64,000 nucleotides of DNA from Methylocystis sp. IM3 (GCF_038070105.1 NZ_JBBPBZ010000002.1:1934001-1998000); one strand, 5' to 3'. Positions 10,684-20,157 are shown, numbered from the stretch's first letter. Translations and numbers: made by a program. The notes: generated from the sequence alone by a model not told the origin.

Positions 10684-12036
10684 TTGAACGAGACACAGTC
10701 GGACCATGGCCCTGCGCCGGGCGGAAGCCGGACGCGCGCGATCGTTGTTGGACCCTATCTTGCGCGCGGCGCGGCCGCGCTGTCGCGAGACCCGCAGGCG
10801 CGCCTCTGCGAGGCCGTGGGCCTTGCGCAGGCGATCGATCTCGACATTGCCGGCGAAATTCAGGTGGCGCTGAGCGAGGTGCGTCCCGCGACCTACCTTG
10901 GCAAGGGCAAGGTCGACGAGATCGCGGAGATCGTCAAAGAGCAGGAGGCGGGGCTGGTCAGCGTGGACTGCCAGCTGTCGCCCGTGCAGCAACGCAACCT
11001 TGAAAAAGCCTGGGACGCCAAGGTCATCGACCGCACCGGGCTCATTCTCGAAATCTTCGGCCAACGGGCGCGCACCAAGGAAGGCGCCCTCCAGGTCGAA
11101 CTCGCCCACCTTGCCTATCAGAAATCCCGGCTCGTGCGCTCCTGGACCCATCTCGAGCGCCAGCGCGGCGGCTTCGGCTTTCTTGGCGGTCCGGGCGAAA
11201 CGCAGATCGAAACCGATCGCCGCCTCATCGAGGAGCGCATGCGCCGCATCGAGCACGACCTCGACAAGGTGAAGCGCACGCGCGGGCTGCATCGTAAGAC
11301 GCGGCGCGACGTGCCTTACCCGGTGGTCGCCCTCGTCGGCTACACCAACGCCGGAAAGTCGACGCTTTTCAATCGGCTAACCAAGGCCGAGGTGCTGGCG
11401 CAGGACATGCTCTTCGCCACCCTTGACCCGACGCTGCGCCAGATTCGCCTGCCACACGGCGCGAGGGTGCTGCTGTCCGATACGGTGGGCTTCATTTCCG
11501 ACCTGCCGACCATGCTCGTTTCCGCCTTCCGCGCCACGCTGGAGGAGGTGACGCTCGCGGACGTGATCCTGCATGTCCGGGATGTCTCGCATGAAGACTC
11601 GGAGGCGCAGGCGCGCGACGTCGAGTCCATCCTCGAGGAGCTTGGCCTCAAGGGAGAGGCCGAAGGCCGGATCATTGAGGTCTGGAACAAGATCGACTCG
11701 CTCGATTTCGAACGCCTGGATGCGCTGCGGATCGCTGCGCGCGGTTATGAGCCTGCACGCCGGCCGGCTCTGGTGTCGGCGCTGACCGGCGAGGGCCTCG
11801 ACGATCTCCTTGCGCGCATTGAGAATCTGCTTGCAGAAAGCCGCCTGACGCTTTCGCTCGAGCTTGCGCCGGAAGACGGGCAGGGGCTCGCCTGGCTCCA
11901 TGCCCATGCCGAGGTGCTTTCGCGCGAGACGCGTGAAGACGGCGGCTCCCGCCTCCTGGTGCGCGTCGCGCCCGAGCGCGCGGACGAGGTCAGGCGGCGC
12001 TACGGCGCGGACGTCCCCGCGCAGAAGGACGCATAA
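10684..12036 (+). CDS. hflX: GTPase HflX
   Basis: HflX is a ribosome-associated GTPase that splits stalled or stress-damaged 70S ribosomes. The 450-residue protein has the N-terminal HflX domain (ATYLGKGKVDEI), the glycine-rich GGFGFLGGPGETQ segment, and a G domain with G1 GYTNAGKST, G3 DTVGF and G4 NKID. No ATG is available at the right place; the TTG at 10684, eight bases after hfq, gives a family-like N terminus. The ribosome-binding site is poor, suggesting coupling to hfq translation. Confidence 0.94.
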   Translation: MNETQSDHGPAPGGSRTRAIVVGPYLARGAAALSRDPQARLCEAVGLAQAIDLDIAGEIQVALSEVRPATYLGKGKVDEIAEIVKEQEAGLVSVDCQLSPVQQRNLEKAWDAKVIDRTGLILEIFGQRARTKEGALQVELAHLAYQKSRLVRSWTHLERQRGGFGFLGGPGETQIETDRRLIEERMRRIEHDLDKVKRTRGLHRKTRRDVPYPVVALVGYTNAGKSTLFNRLTKAEVLAQDMLFATLDPTLRQIRLPHGARVLLSDTVGFISDLPTMLVSAFRATLEEVTLADVILHVRDVSHEDSEAQARDVESILEELGLKGEAEGRIIEVWNKIDSLDFERLDALRIAARGYEPARRPALVSALTGEGLDDLLARIENLLAESRLTLSLELAPEDGQGLAWLHAHAEVLSRETREDGGSRLLVRVAPERADEVRRRYGADVPAQKDA

Positions 12037-12042
12037 GCTGTC

Positions 12043-12369
12043 ATGCACTGGCTCTATCTCGCTATCGCGATTCTCTCGGAAGTCATTGCTTCATCGGCGC
12101 TGCCCGCGTCAGGGGGCTTTCGGAATCCGCTCCCGACGCTGCTTGTCGTGACGGGCTATGGCGCGGCGTTTTATTTCCTTTCGCTTACGCTCGAAGAGAT
12201 CCCGCTCGGCGTCGCCTATGCAGTCTGGTCCGGCGTTGGCCTCGCGCTGATCTCCCTCGTCGGCTGGATTTACTACAAGCAGAGCCTCGGCGCCGCCGAG
12301 ATTTTCGGGATCGTGCTGATCACGCTCGGCGTCGTGATCCTTAAATTCGGCGGCAAGGCGGGGGCTTAG
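12043..12369 (+). CDS. Small multidrug resistance (SMR/EmrE-type) transporter
   Basis: The 108-residue inner-membrane protein has four predicted transmembrane helices and matches the EmrE/QacE branch of the SMR family, which exports lipophilic cations in exchange for protons as a dimer. The essential membrane glutamate is Glu13 (AILSEVI), and the third-helix signature AYAVWSGVG is present. It begins seven bases after hflX and may be read from the same transcript. Its stop region overlaps the end of the convergent cytochrome b561 gene by four bases. The substrate is unknown. Confidence 0.88.
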   Translation: MHWLYLAIAILSEVIASSALPASGGFRNPLPTLLVVTGYGAAFYFLSLTLEEIPLGVAYAVWSGVGLALISLVGWIYYKQSLGAAEIFGIVLITLGVVILKFGGKAGA

Positions 12370-12929
12370 CTTCGCCGGCCGGGTAGCGCCGCCGCTGGCA
12401 GCATCCGCCGCAGCGTGTCGTCCTTGAACAGATAGTGATGGACCAGCGCGGCTGCTGCGTGCAGCATCGCGAGCGCGACCAGGAGATGGGCGAGAAACTC
12501 GTGAATCTCCTTGGAGTTATGCTTGAGTTCGCGGTTCTTCGGCCAGGGCGAGGGGATGTCGTACACGCCGAACAGCGACAGCGGCTCGCCGCCATGGAAC
12601 AGCGTGACGAGGCCCACCGCAGGTACGGCGAGAAGCAGGCCATAGAGGGCAAGCTGCAAGGCTTTCGCGGCGATATCGCCCGCCGTGCCGAACCGCGTCG
12701 GCTCGGGCGCGGGGGCGGGCGCCACGAAACGCCAGACAACACGCAAAGCGAGCAAGATCACGACAAGCTCGCCCAAAATCACATGTGTAAATTCGCCGGC
12801 GTGGCGGATGGGGCCGCGAGGAAGTTCGTCGCCGAGCAGGCCGAGCGTCCAGGCCGCAAGGACGCAGAGCACGGTGAGCCAGTGGAAGATTTGCGTGGGT
12901 AGGCCGAAGCGAAGCGCGGCGTGGGTCAT
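12366..12929 (-). CDS. Cytochrome b561-type membrane protein
   Basis: The 187-residue protein has four hydrophobic helices and histidines placed as in bacterial cytochrome b561 (QIFHW near the start, then GEFTHVI, and MLHAAAALVHHY late). Such proteins carry two b hemes and move electrons between quinol and periplasmic acceptors; some protect against superoxide. The ATG at 12927-12929 has GGAGG upstream; an in-frame TTG at 12974 was rejected. It ends convergently with the SMR gene. The exact electron partner cannot be told. Confidence 0.85.
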   Translation of the reverse strand: MTHAALRFGLPTQIFHWLTVLCVLAAWTLGLLGDELPRGPIRHAGEFTHVILGELVVILLALRVVWRFVAPAPAPEPTRFGTAGDIAAKALQLALYGLLLAVPAVGLVTLFHGGEPLSLFGVYDIPSPWPKNRELKHNSKEIHEFLAHLLVALAMLHAAAALVHHYLFKDDTLRRMLPAAALPGRRS

Positions 12930-12990
12930 TTGGCCTCCATATTGTTTGGCTGACCCTAGCGCGACGACGGGCAAAAATTATGGCTTTGTC

Positions 12991-13812
12991 TCAGGCGCTC
13001 TTCTTTTCCAATTGCTTGGCCTCGATCCAGAGCGCCTCCATGTCGTCCAGCGACGCCGCTTCGGGCGTGGAGCCCTGTTCCGATAGGCGCCGCTCGATAT
13101 GGTGGAATCGGCGCTCGAATTTGGCGTTGGCCCCGCGCAGCGCCTGTTCCGGGTCGACGTTGGCGTGGCGGGCAAGATTGGCCACGACGAAGAGAAGATC
13201 GCCGATTTCCTCTTCGAGCGCCTTTGCGTTCGCCTCCGGATCCTCCAGTTCGGCCGCGACCTCCTCGGTCTCCTCGCGGATTTTGCCCAGAACATGCCTG
13301 GCGTCGTTCCAGTCGAAGCCCACCCTCGAGGCTTTTTTCTGAAGCTTGACCGCGCGGGTAAGGGCGGGCAGGGAGACCGGAACGCCGTCGAGTAGGCTCG
13401 CGGGCGCGAGGCCTTCCGAGGCGCGCCGCGCCTTGGCGGCTTTTTCCAAGGCCTTGATCTCATCCCATTGCGCAGTGACGCCCTCGGCGGTCAGCGCGTC
13501 GGCTTGCGCGAAAACATGCGGATGGCGGCGGATGAGCTTTTCGCAAATTGCCACGACGACATCGGGAAAGGCGAAGGCGCCCTGCTCCTGCGCCATGCGC
13601 GCATGGAAAACGACCTGAAGCAGCAGATCGCCCAATTCGTCCCGAAGATCCTCCAGGTCGCCACGTTCGATGGCGTCGGCGACTTCATAGGCTTCTTCCA
13701 CCGTGTAAGGCGCGATGGAGCGGAAATCCTGCTCGAGATCCCAGGGGCAGCCGGTCCCCGGCGTGCGCAGGGCAGCCATGATCTCGATCAGTCGCGAAAT
13801 ATCGCCGGACAT
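12991..13812 (-). CDS. mazG: Nucleoside triphosphate pyrophosphohydrolase MazG
   Basis: MazG hydrolyses NTPs and dNTPs to monophosphate and pyrophosphate, cleaning non-canonical nucleotides and adjusting ppGpp-linked responses. The 273-residue protein has two MazG domains: the first with GCPWDLEQDF and EEAYEVADAIE, and the second with the EExxE metal-binding pattern (IREETEEVAAELE) and EEIGDLLFVVANLAR. The ATG at 13810-13812 is preceded by GGGAGAG. A longer in-frame reading through the terminator was rejected. Confidence 0.93.
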   Translation of the reverse strand: MSGDISRLIEIMAALRTPGTGCPWDLEQDFRSIAPYTVEEAYEVADAIERGDLEDLRDELGDLLLQVVFHARMAQEQGAFAFPDVVVAICEKLIRRHPHVFAQADALTAEGVTAQWDEIKALEKAAKARRASEGLAPASLLDGVPVSLPALTRAVKLQKKASRVGFDWNDARHVLGKIREETEEVAAELEDPEANAKALEEEIGDLLFVVANLARHANVDPEQALRGANAKFERRFHHIERRLSEQGSTPEAASLDDMEALWIEAKQLEKKSA

Positions 13813-13832
13813 GTCTCTCCCACAAAAGCAAA

Positions 13833-13864
13833 ACGCCGCGCTGCCCTTCGCGGGAACGCGGCGT
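13833..13864 (-). terminator. Rho-independent terminator of the cold-shock gene
   Basis: On the minus strand ACGCCGCG and CGCGGCGT (8-bp perfect stem, 16-base loop) are followed by TTTTGCTTTTG. It lies 22 bases after the stop of the cold-shock gene and before the mazG start. Confidence 0.75.
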
Positions 13865-13886
13865 CGATTTGAAGCGCCTCGGGCGA

Positions 13887-14555
13887 TCAGTCCAGCGTAA
13901 TGGACAGCGCCTCGCGGCCCTTGGCGGTGTCGACGACCTGCATAGTCACCGGCTGACCTTCCAGCAGGCGGTTCACGCCGGAGGGGCCGAGAATCGAGAT
14001 ATGCACGAAGACGTCCTTGCCGCCGTCGTTCGACTGGACGAAGCCGAAGCCCTTGGTTTCGTCGAACCATTTCACCTTGCCGGAGACCGGCACGGCCGAC
14101 GACGGGTCGGGCGCCTGGCGGCGGGGGCGGGGGCTATCGAAGCCGCCGCCGCGCGGGGGCGGCGGAGGGGCGCGCTCGGCGGCGCCGGCGAGATCGACAT
14201 CCAGAATGCGGGCGACCTGCTGACCCTTCACGGAACTCGTCACCTGCACCTGCAGCTTGGCGCCCGGCGGCAACGAGTCGTAGCCCGCCGCCTGCACCGC
14301 GCCGATGTGGAGGAAGGCGTCGCCGGTGCCATTGCCCAGCTCGACAAAGCCGAAGCCCTTGTCGGCCTTGAACCATTTCACAATGGCGTCCACCGCGGGC
14401 TCGTTGCTCATCATCGGGGGCGCCATATCCGGGAAACCGCCGCCGCCAAACGGCGACCGCGGCGCACGGCTGGGGCGCGGGGCGTCATAGCCATACGGCC
14501 CGTCGTCATCGAACCCGCGTTTGCGAGGTCCCCGGAAGTCTCTACCTTTGCTCAT
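13887..14555 (-). CDS. Cold-shock protein with two cold-shock domains
   Basis: The 222-residue protein has a glycine- and arginine-rich N terminus and two cold-shock domains, about residues 57-125 and 155-222, each with RNP1-like KGFGFV and RNP2-like DAFLHI or DVFVHI, joined by a proline-rich linker. Tandem-domain CSPs are typical of alphaproteobacteria and bind single-stranded RNA or DNA, acting as RNA chaperones in cold or stationary phase. The ATG at 14553-14555 was chosen over a GTG nine codons upstream. A good terminator follows. Confidence 0.92.
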   Translation of the reverse strand: MSKGRDFRGPRKRGFDDDGPYGYDAPRPSRAPRSPFGGGGFPDMAPPMMSNEPAVDAIVKWFKADKGFGFVELGNGTGDAFLHIGAVQAAGYDSLPPGAKLQVQVTSSVKGQQVARILDVDLAGAAERAPPPPPRGGGFDSPRPRRQAPDPSSAVPVSGKVKWFDETKGFGFVQSNDGGKDVFVHISILGPSGVNRLLEGQPVTMQVVDTAKGREALSITLD

Positions 14556-15018
14556 GTTTACCTGCTCGTCTCCGCCAATCACGGCAAGACTTTTATGTCA
14601 AACGCATGCGCCCAGGCGTGCTCAATCGGGCGCGCAATCTGCGACCGTCGAGAAACGATGGGATGTTGCCAGTTGAATGCCATATAGTCCCGCGCGGGAA
14701 GCCTTTTACCAGATAAAGGCCCGATCTGGCCAGAAAATTTCGTGGCCCGATCGAAAAAACCCTAGGAAATGCTTCGATGCGGCCAGGCTCGCGCCCCACA
14801 GACGAGGAGGTCGACCGGCGCGAAGCCGCCGCATTTGATCCCTGAAGGAATGGCCCCTGGATCCCTGGGATTTCGGTGCAGGGCTCAAATTGGAGGGCGG
14901 AAGATACCGGGCCCCACGATTCGTATAATCGATATTATGGAACCAAACCCCAGGGGGCGGACGCGGGGCCAACGCCGATTACGAACCGCCGCTCCACATC
15001 TCGGCGGCTGGCGAAGGA
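14556..15018. other. 463-bp gene-free region holding a dif-like site
   Basis: No protein or RNA gene is evident between the divergent cold-shock promoter side and the stop of the MBL-fold gene. It includes the leader of the cold-shock gene and, near its right end, the Xer recombination site candidate at 14918-14945. Several short open frames run across it without start signals. Confidence 0.6.
14918..14945. other. dif: Candidate chromosomal dif site (XerCD recombination)
   Basis: The 28 bases read as an 11-base left arm GATTCGTATAA (14918-14928), a 6-base centre TCGATA (14929-14934) and an 11-base right arm TTATGGAACCA (14935-14945). The architecture is that of dif: the inner ATAA/TTAT bases are palindromic around a 6-bp spacer. 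Aligned by hand, 18 of 28 positions equal the E. coli dif site, including ATATTATG across the spacer and right arm. It is in a gene-free region, and KOPS-like motifs switch strand here. No search of other replicons was possible. Confidence 0.7.
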
Positions 15019-15813
15019 TTACACCTCGATTCGCAGGCCGTCATAGGCCGGCTCGACATTGGCCGGCAGCGTCGCGGCGAGCGCGTCGTAGTCGAGATCG
15101 ACATGGAGGTCGGTTAGTATGGCGCGGCGCGGCCGGAACTGGTCGATGAGCGCCAGCGCCTGTTCGACCGAGAGATGGGTTCCGTGCCGCTGCCAGCGCA
15201 GCGCGTCGATGATCCAGAGGTCGAGACCCTCTAGAAAGCGCGCGCTTTCCGGCGGAACGGCGTGAAGGTCTGGCGTATAGGCGATGTTCCCGAAGCGGAA
15301 GCCGAGCGCGTCCATGTCGCCGTGGTCGAGGCGAAACGGCGTCGCCTCAATCGGTCCGCCCGGACCCTCGATGGTCACGGGCCGGCCCGTATGCAGCCGG
15401 TGCTCGGTCATCAGCGGCGGATAATAGCTGCCGGGCGGCGTGACGAAGATGTAGCCGAACTTGTGGGAGACGTCGCGGGAGGTCGGCTCGTCCATATAGG
15501 CGGGAATGCGCCGGCCGTTGCGGATAACGAGCCCGCGCACGTCGTCGATCCCATGCGTATGGTCGGCGTGCGGATGGGTGTAGAGCACGGCGTCGAGCCG
15601 GATGACATCCGCCGCGACGAGTTGCTCGCGCAGATCGGGACCGGTGTCGACGAGAACCTGCGTCCCGTCCTGCGCATGGCCGCGCGTGACCAGAATCGAG
15701 CAGCGGCGGCGGCGGTTCTTGGGGTTGTCCGGATTGCACTTGCCCCAGCCCTGCCCGACGCGCGGCACGCCGCCCGACGAAGCGCAGCCGAGAATCGTGA
15801 CGGCGAGCGTCAC
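15019..15813 (-). CDS. MBL-fold metallo-hydrolase (PhnP-like)
   Basis: The 264-residue protein is a metallo-beta-lactamase-fold phosphodiesterase with the metal-binding motif THPHADHTHGID near residue 100 and an N-terminal ILGCASSGGVPRVG segment typical of the PhnP/RNase-Z-like group. Its substrate is unknown; PhnP relatives cleave cyclic ribose phosphates. It overlaps the tatD stop by four bases. In many alphaproteobacteria this gene closes the metG-tatD-MBL cluster, suggesting a housekeeping nucleic-acid or nucleotide role. Confidence 0.85.
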   Translation of the reverse strand: MTLAVTILGCASSGGVPRVGQGWGKCNPDNPKNRRRRCSILVTRGHAQDGTQVLVDTGPDLREQLVAADVIRLDAVLYTHPHADHTHGIDDVRGLVIRNGRRIPAYMDEPTSRDVSHKFGYIFVTPPGSYYPPLMTEHRLHTGRPVTIEGPGGPIEATPFRLDHGDMDALGFRFGNIAYTPDLHAVPPESARFLEGLDLWIIDALRWQRHGTHLSVEQALALIDQFRPRRAILTDLHVDLDYDALAATLPANVEPAYDGLRIEV

Positions 15814-16601
15814 GCCGCTTTCTCCAGCGGCGGCATTTTGGAGAAGAGCCGCAGCGCGTTCTCGGTCGTCGCCCGGGCGAAGTCGGCCTCCGATACGCCC
15901 TTGAGTTCGGCCAACAAACGCGCCGTATCCGCGACGAAGGCCGGCTCGTTGCGCTTGCCCCGATGCGGCACGGGCGCCAGGAACGGCGCGTCGGTTTCGA
16001 CCAGCATTCGCTCGAGCGGCACGGCCTTAGCCGTCTCGCGCAGCTCCGCCGAATTCTTGAAGGTCACGACGCCAGAAAAGGAGATGTAGAGCCCGAGCCC
16101 GACAGCGGTTTCAGCGAGTTGGCGGCTCGATGTGAAACAGTGGAGCAGGGCCGGGAAGGCGCCCTTCCCCATCTCCTCCTCGAGAATCGCCGCGCAGTCG
16201 GCGTCGGCGTCGCGGGTATGGATGACGAGCGGCAGGCCCGTCTCGCGCGCGGCCGCGATATGGGTGCGAAAGACGCGCTGCGCCACTTCATGGGGCGCGT
16301 GGTCGTAATGATAATCGAGCCCGGCTTCGCCGAGCCCGACGCATTTCGGGTGGCGCGAGAGCTCGACGAGCTGTTCGACCGTCGGCTCGGCCTCCTCATG
16401 CGAATGATGCGGGTGCGTCCCGACGGTGAAGAACACGTCCGGATAGGCTTCGGCGACGGCTTTCACCCGGTCGAAGCGGGAGAGATGGGTGGAGATGGTG
16501 ATCATGCGCCCGACGCCGCGCGCCCGCGCTCTGGCGACAATGTCCGCCTGTTCGGGGGCGAAATCGGGAAAGTCGAGATGGCAATGGGTGTCGATGAGCA
16601 T
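15810..16601 (-). CDS. tatD: TatD family metal-dependent DNase
   Basis: The 263-residue TIM-barrel hydrolase shows DTHCHLDF at the N terminus, GEAGLDYHY, a metal-ligand His in LVIHTRDAD, LHCFTSS, and VETDAPFLAPVPHRGKRNEP near the end, all hallmarks of TatD. These enzymes are Mg-dependent 3'-5' exonucleases acting on single-stranded DNA and RNA. The ATG stands at 16599-16601; the stop overlaps the MBL gene (ATGA). Confidence 0.94.
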   Translation of the reverse strand: MLIDTHCHLDFPDFAPEQADIVARARARGVGRMITISTHLSRFDRVKAVAEAYPDVFFTVGTHPHHSHEEAEPTVEQLVELSRHPKCVGLGEAGLDYHYDHAPHEVAQRVFRTHIAAARETGLPLVIHTRDADADCAAILEEEMGKGAFPALLHCFTSSRQLAETAVGLGLYISFSGVVTFKNSAELRETAKAVPLERMLVETDAPFLAPVPHRGKRNEPAFVADTARLLAELKGVSEADFARATTENALRLFSKMPPLEKAA

Positions 16602-16610
16602 GTGTGGTTT

Positions 16611-17012
16611 CTAGTTCCCGGATTGCGCCGCGCGCCAGCCGCCCTTGGCGCAGATCACGCTGTTGGAAGACCAGTCGCCCGCGCCGACCCCACCCGTCAA
16701 GCGGCCGCGCACCATTGCCGTGACGCCAAAGGCCTTGAGGCTCATGGATACGGCGCCGTCCTCGCCGACGCCCCCGGTCGCCGACGCGGGGAGGCCCGTG
16801 AGCCTGACGATTTGTCCGCCCGCCATGGTCGCGATGAGCCGCTTCTTTTTCACCGGGCAGAAGAAGCTGGAAGTCGTGGCGTCGATGACCCACTGCCCGT
16901 CGAAGCTGTTCCCCGCCGGAACGGCGGCCGTTGCGGAGCCGGCCTGCGCCGGAGCGATGGCGGGAAAAAGAAAAGCGCAGATGAGGATGTCTTTGGCGTG
17001 GTGCAGAAGCAT
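16611..17012 (-). CDS. Small exported protein of unknown function
   Basis: The 133-residue product begins with a plausible signal peptide (MLLHHAKDILICAFLFPAI, cleavage likely after APAQA). The mature part has the pattern FDGQW ... C ... SVICAKGGW, resembling a loose group of small rhizobial secreted proteins with FDGxW and C-terminal GxW motifs. The cysteine pair could form a disulfide. It lies nine bases before tatD in the same direction. A longer in-frame reading into the neighbour was rejected. No function can be assigned. Confidence 0.6.
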   Translation of the reverse strand: MLLHHAKDILICAFLFPAIAPAQAGSATAAVPAGNSFDGQWVIDATTSSFFCPVKKKRLIATMAGGQIVRLTGLPASATGGVGEDGAVSMSLKAFGVTAMVRGRLTGGVGAGDWSSNSVICAKGGWRAAQSGN

Positions 17013-17079
17013 CCGGGCCGCTCGCCTCCGATCGTCGCCGCATTTTCCAAGGACAAATAGCGCCTTTCCGGTCGACGCG

Positions 17080-17571
17080 TCACCTGCACGCGCCGGTTCC
17101 ATACCCCCGGCCGCCACGCAGCGAGCCGGCGACGCGGGCGACAATGGGGTCGAAGGCCGTCTTGCTGGCGGCGGGATAATCGAGCGAGACGCTGTTCCAG
17201 ACCGTTCCGCCACAGCTCAAAACCGACTTGCGGTAAAAGATGCGGTCGCCCTTGCGGCCGGCGACGACGATCCGGTCCCTGCCCCGGCTCGTGTAGTCGA
17301 TTGTTTCGCCCGCTTCTGCCTTCAGCCTCAGAGCGAATTCCTCCGCCATCGGCAGGACGACGAAGCTGCCTGAAACGATGATCTCCGCCGACCCGTCGGG
17401 AGACGAAAAAACCCGCCCGTCGTCATTCTCCGGCGCCTCGCCCATGCGCCAGCCGGCGGGCACGTCCGCCGTCACGCCGAATCGGTCGTTGTGATAAGGT
17501 CGGAAGCTCGCAGCGTCGGACGCGGAGCCCAGCAAAAGGGCTCCGAGGAGCAAACCGAGAAAGAGCCTCAC
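17080..17571 (-). CDS. Exported protein of unknown function
   Basis: The GTG at 17569-17571 overlaps the stop of the methyltransferase (GTGA). It gives a 163-residue protein with a clear signal peptide ([20 protein letters not shown]). The mature part, FRPYHNDRFGVTADVPAGW, resembles the beta-rich start of a group of rhizobial periplasmic proteins that I cannot name; two cysteines (LSCGGTVW and GTGACR) may pair. The tight overlap indicates cotranslation with the methyltransferase. Confidence 0.65.
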   Translation of the reverse strand: MRLFLGLLLGALLLGSASDAASFRPYHNDRFGVTADVPAGWRMGEAPENDDGRVFSSPDGSAEIIVSGSFVVLPMAEEFALRLKAEAGETIDYTSRGRDRIVVAGRKGDRIFYRKSVLSCGGTVWNSVSLDYPAASKTAFDPIVARVAGSLRGGRGYGTGACR

Positions 17572-18371
17572 CCTCGCACCGAGTCGAAGAGAATGGCCTG
17601 CAACGGCATTCGTGCCGGGCTCCCGAATTCCTCGGTGAAACGCTCGGCGAGCCTCTCGACGACGGCCTCGGGCTCCACCCCGCCGCGCGCGCGTATCTCT
17701 TCGATCAACGGGCTGCCGAAGACGAGGCCCCGCGCGAAGGCGGGGACGTCGGGGATTTCCTGGAGATGCGGCAGGACATAGACGGCGATATGCGTGAAGC
17801 CCGCCGCGATCAGCGACTCTTTCACGGGATCGATCTGCGGGCAGGAGAATGGCTTCTCGAGGAATTTCGGCGGATCGTCCGGGAAGAATTGCGCCGCCGC
17901 CTCTAGCCCAATCCGCGAGAACGGATTGTAGCGGGGCGCGTCCCATACGCTGAAGAGGTAGCGCCCATGCGGCGCAAGCACACGCCAGGCTTCCCGGTGC
18001 GCCGCGTCCCGGTCGGGGAAGAACATGTGGCCGAACTGGCAGACAAGGCAGTCGAAGGCGCCGTCGGAAAACGGCAGGGCCAGCGCATCGGCGACGGAAA
18101 ACTCGACCTCGCCAGGCTCGAACTTGTCCTGAGCGACCTCCAGCATGGGCGCGTTCAGATCCGTTGCAGCGAGCGTCGCCTGCGGATGCAAAACCTCGCG
18201 CAGCCTGCGCGTCACGACGCCCGTCCCGGCCGCGATCTCCAGAACGGCGCGCGGCGCCCGCAGCGCCGCCCGCTGCGCGATGTCCCGCGCATAATGGTCG
18301 AAAAGGATTGGGCCGAGGCCGCGGTCGTAATGGCGCGGGATGTCCCCGACGAAGCGGGCCGGGTCGGTCAT
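17568..18371 (-). CDS. Class I SAM-dependent methyltransferase
   Basis: The 267-residue protein has the Rossmann-like methyltransferase core: motif [16 protein letters not shown], an acidic residue after strand 2 (ATDLNAPML), motif [20 protein letters not shown], and a C-terminal cap. It belongs to the broad Methyltransf_11/25 group. The substrate is unknown. It overlaps metG upstream (ATGA) and an exported protein downstream (GTGA), so all three are probably cotranslated. Confidence 0.85.
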   Translation of the reverse strand: MTDPARFVGDIPRHYDRGLGPILFDHYARDIAQRAALRAPRAVLEIAAGTGVVTRRLREVLHPQATLAATDLNAPMLEVAQDKFEPGEVEFSVADALALPFSDGAFDCLVCQFGHMFFPDRDAAHREAWRVLAPHGRYLFSVWDAPRYNPFSRIGLEAAAQFFPDDPPKFLEKPFSCPQIDPVKESLIAAGFTHIAVYVLPHLQEIPDVPAFARGLVFGSPLIEEIRARGGVEPEAVVERLAERFTEEFGSPARMPLQAILFDSVRG

Positions 18372-19933
18372 GCCGCCCCCTCCTCTGGCTCCACGAATCT
18401 CGGAAACACGGGAGCGGGCGGCGGCAGGGGCGCGCCTTCCTGCAAGGCATTGGCCGCGTCGGCGTGGGCGAAATCGCGCGAATCCGGCCCGACGCCCAGA
18501 AGGTCGAGGAGCTTGCCCGCGGCTTCCGGGATGAAGGCCTGAAGCGGGATCGCCAGCCGGCGCAAAGTCTCGGCCGTCACATAGAGGATCGTCTCCATGC
18601 GGGCGGGGTCGGTCTTCTTCTTGGCCCAGGGCTCCTCGCCGGCGAAATAGCGATTGGCCTCCGCGACCACGCGGAAAATCTCCGAAAGCGCATGATGCGG
18701 GGCATAGTCGTTCATCGCCGCGCGCGCCTTGTCCAGCGCGAAGGCGGCCTGCCCGAGAATGTCCTGATCCGCCTCGCTAAGCGCGCCTTTTTTCGGCACG
18801 GCGCCGGCGCAGTTCTTGGCGATCATCGACAGCGAGCGCTGCGCCAGATTGCCGAGATCGTTCGCAAGATCGGCGTTGATCCGCATGACGATCCCTTCGT
18901 GCGAATAGTTGCCGTCCTGACCGAAGGGAATTTCGCGAAGGAAGAAATAGCGCAGCTGATCGACGCCATAGCGTTCGGCGAGCTCGATCGGGTCGACGAC
19001 ATTGCCGACCGACTTCGACATCTTCTCGCCGCGCGAGAACAGAAAGCCGTGCACGACGACCTGCTTCGGCAGCGGCGCGCCTGACGACATCAGGAACGCC
19101 GGCCAGTAAATGGCGTGAAACCGCGTAATGTCTTTGCCGATGACATGGGCGTCGGCCGGCCAAAAGCCCGTTTTGTCGCCCTCTTTCGTGAGCCAGCCCG
19201 TCGCGGTGATGTAATTGGTCAGGGCGTCGACCCACACATACATCACATGGTTGGCGGTCGTCTGCGGGCTGGGCGGAATCGGAATGCCCCAGTCGAAGGT
19301 CGTGCGCGAGACCGAAAGGTCCGAAAGGCCGCGCTTCACGAAAGCGACGATCTCGTTTCTGTAGTGCTCGGGCGTGATGAACTCGGGATGCGCCTCGTAA
19401 TAGGCGAGGAGCTTGTCCGCATAGGCCGAAAGCCGGAAAAACCAGCTTTCCTCCTCCACCCATTCGACCGGCGTGCCGGTGGGCGCAAATTTCTTGCCCT
19501 CGCGCTCGGTGAGTTCGCTCTCGTCGTAATAGGCTTCGTCGCGGACGGAATACCAGCCGGAATATTTTGAGAGATAAATGTCGCCGTTCGCCTCCATCCG
19601 GCGCCAGATTTCCAGCACCGTCTTCTTGTGGCGCTCCTGCGTCGTGCGCACGATGTCGTCGGCCCGGGCGTTCAGCGCCTCGCCCATGCGGGCGAATTGG
19701 GCGGCCGTGCGGTCGGCGAGGCCCTGGGGGGTCAGCCCCTCCTTTTCGGCCGTGCGCTGCATCTTCTGCCCGTGCTCGTCCATGCCGGTGACGAAGAGCA
19801 CGTCGAAGCCGTCGAGCCGCTTGAACCGCGCGAAGGCGTCCGTCGCGATACGCTCATAGGCGTGGCCGATATGGGGCGCGCCATTCGCGTAAGGAATGGC
19901 GGTCGTGATCATGTAAGTGGGGCGCTCAGACAT
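18368..19933 (-). CDS. metG: Methionyl-tRNA synthetase
   Basis: The 521-residue class Ia synthetase charges tRNA-Met and initiator tRNA. The HIGH-like motif is [16 protein letters not shown] near the start and the KMSKS loop is [10 protein letters not shown]. It lacks the zinc-knuckle insertion cysteines and the C-terminal tRNA-binding domain, the short form common in alphaproteobacteria. The start at 19931-19933 (MSERPTYM) was chosen; 37 upstream in-frame codons look non-coding. The stop overlaps the next gene by four bases. Confidence 0.95.
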   Translation of the reverse strand: MSERPTYMITTAIPYANGAPHIGHAYERIATDAFARFKRLDGFDVLFVTGMDEHGQKMQRTAEKEGLTPQGLADRTAAQFARMGEALNARADDIVRTTQERHKKTVLEIWRRMEANGDIYLSKYSGWYSVRDEAYYDESELTEREGKKFAPTGTPVEWVEEESWFFRLSAYADKLLAYYEAHPEFITPEHYRNEIVAFVKRGLSDLSVSRTTFDWGIPIPPSPQTTANHVMYVWVDALTNYITATGWLTKEGDKTGFWPADAHVIGKDITRFHAIYWPAFLMSSGAPLPKQVVVHGFLFSRGEKMSKSVGNVVDPIELAERYGVDQLRYFFLREIPFGQDGNYSHEGIVMRINADLANDLGNLAQRSLSMIAKNCAGAVPKKGALSEADQDILGQAAFALDKARAAMNDYAPHHALSEIFRVVAEANRYFAGEEPWAKKKTDPARMETILYVTAETLRRLAIPLQAFIPEAAGKLLDLLGVGPDSRDFAHADAANALQEGAPLPPPAPVFPRFVEPEEGAA

Positions 19934-20157
19934 GGGCGCGGAGATAGCGCGCTTTTGCGAAAGGGGAAAGTCGCAGCCTTCGCCATTTGCGGGACACATG
20001 GGGCCGACTGCCGGAAGCCTGACGGCGCCGCCGGCCTTCATCACCTCTAAACACGCGTCGCCTAAAGCGTGGTCCGGGCCGGGAGCGGGGGGTTGTGATT
20101 CGACTCCCCTTCCCTGCGGCCGCGCGTTATCTTCTAACGATCTTCGGGAGTGTCGTC

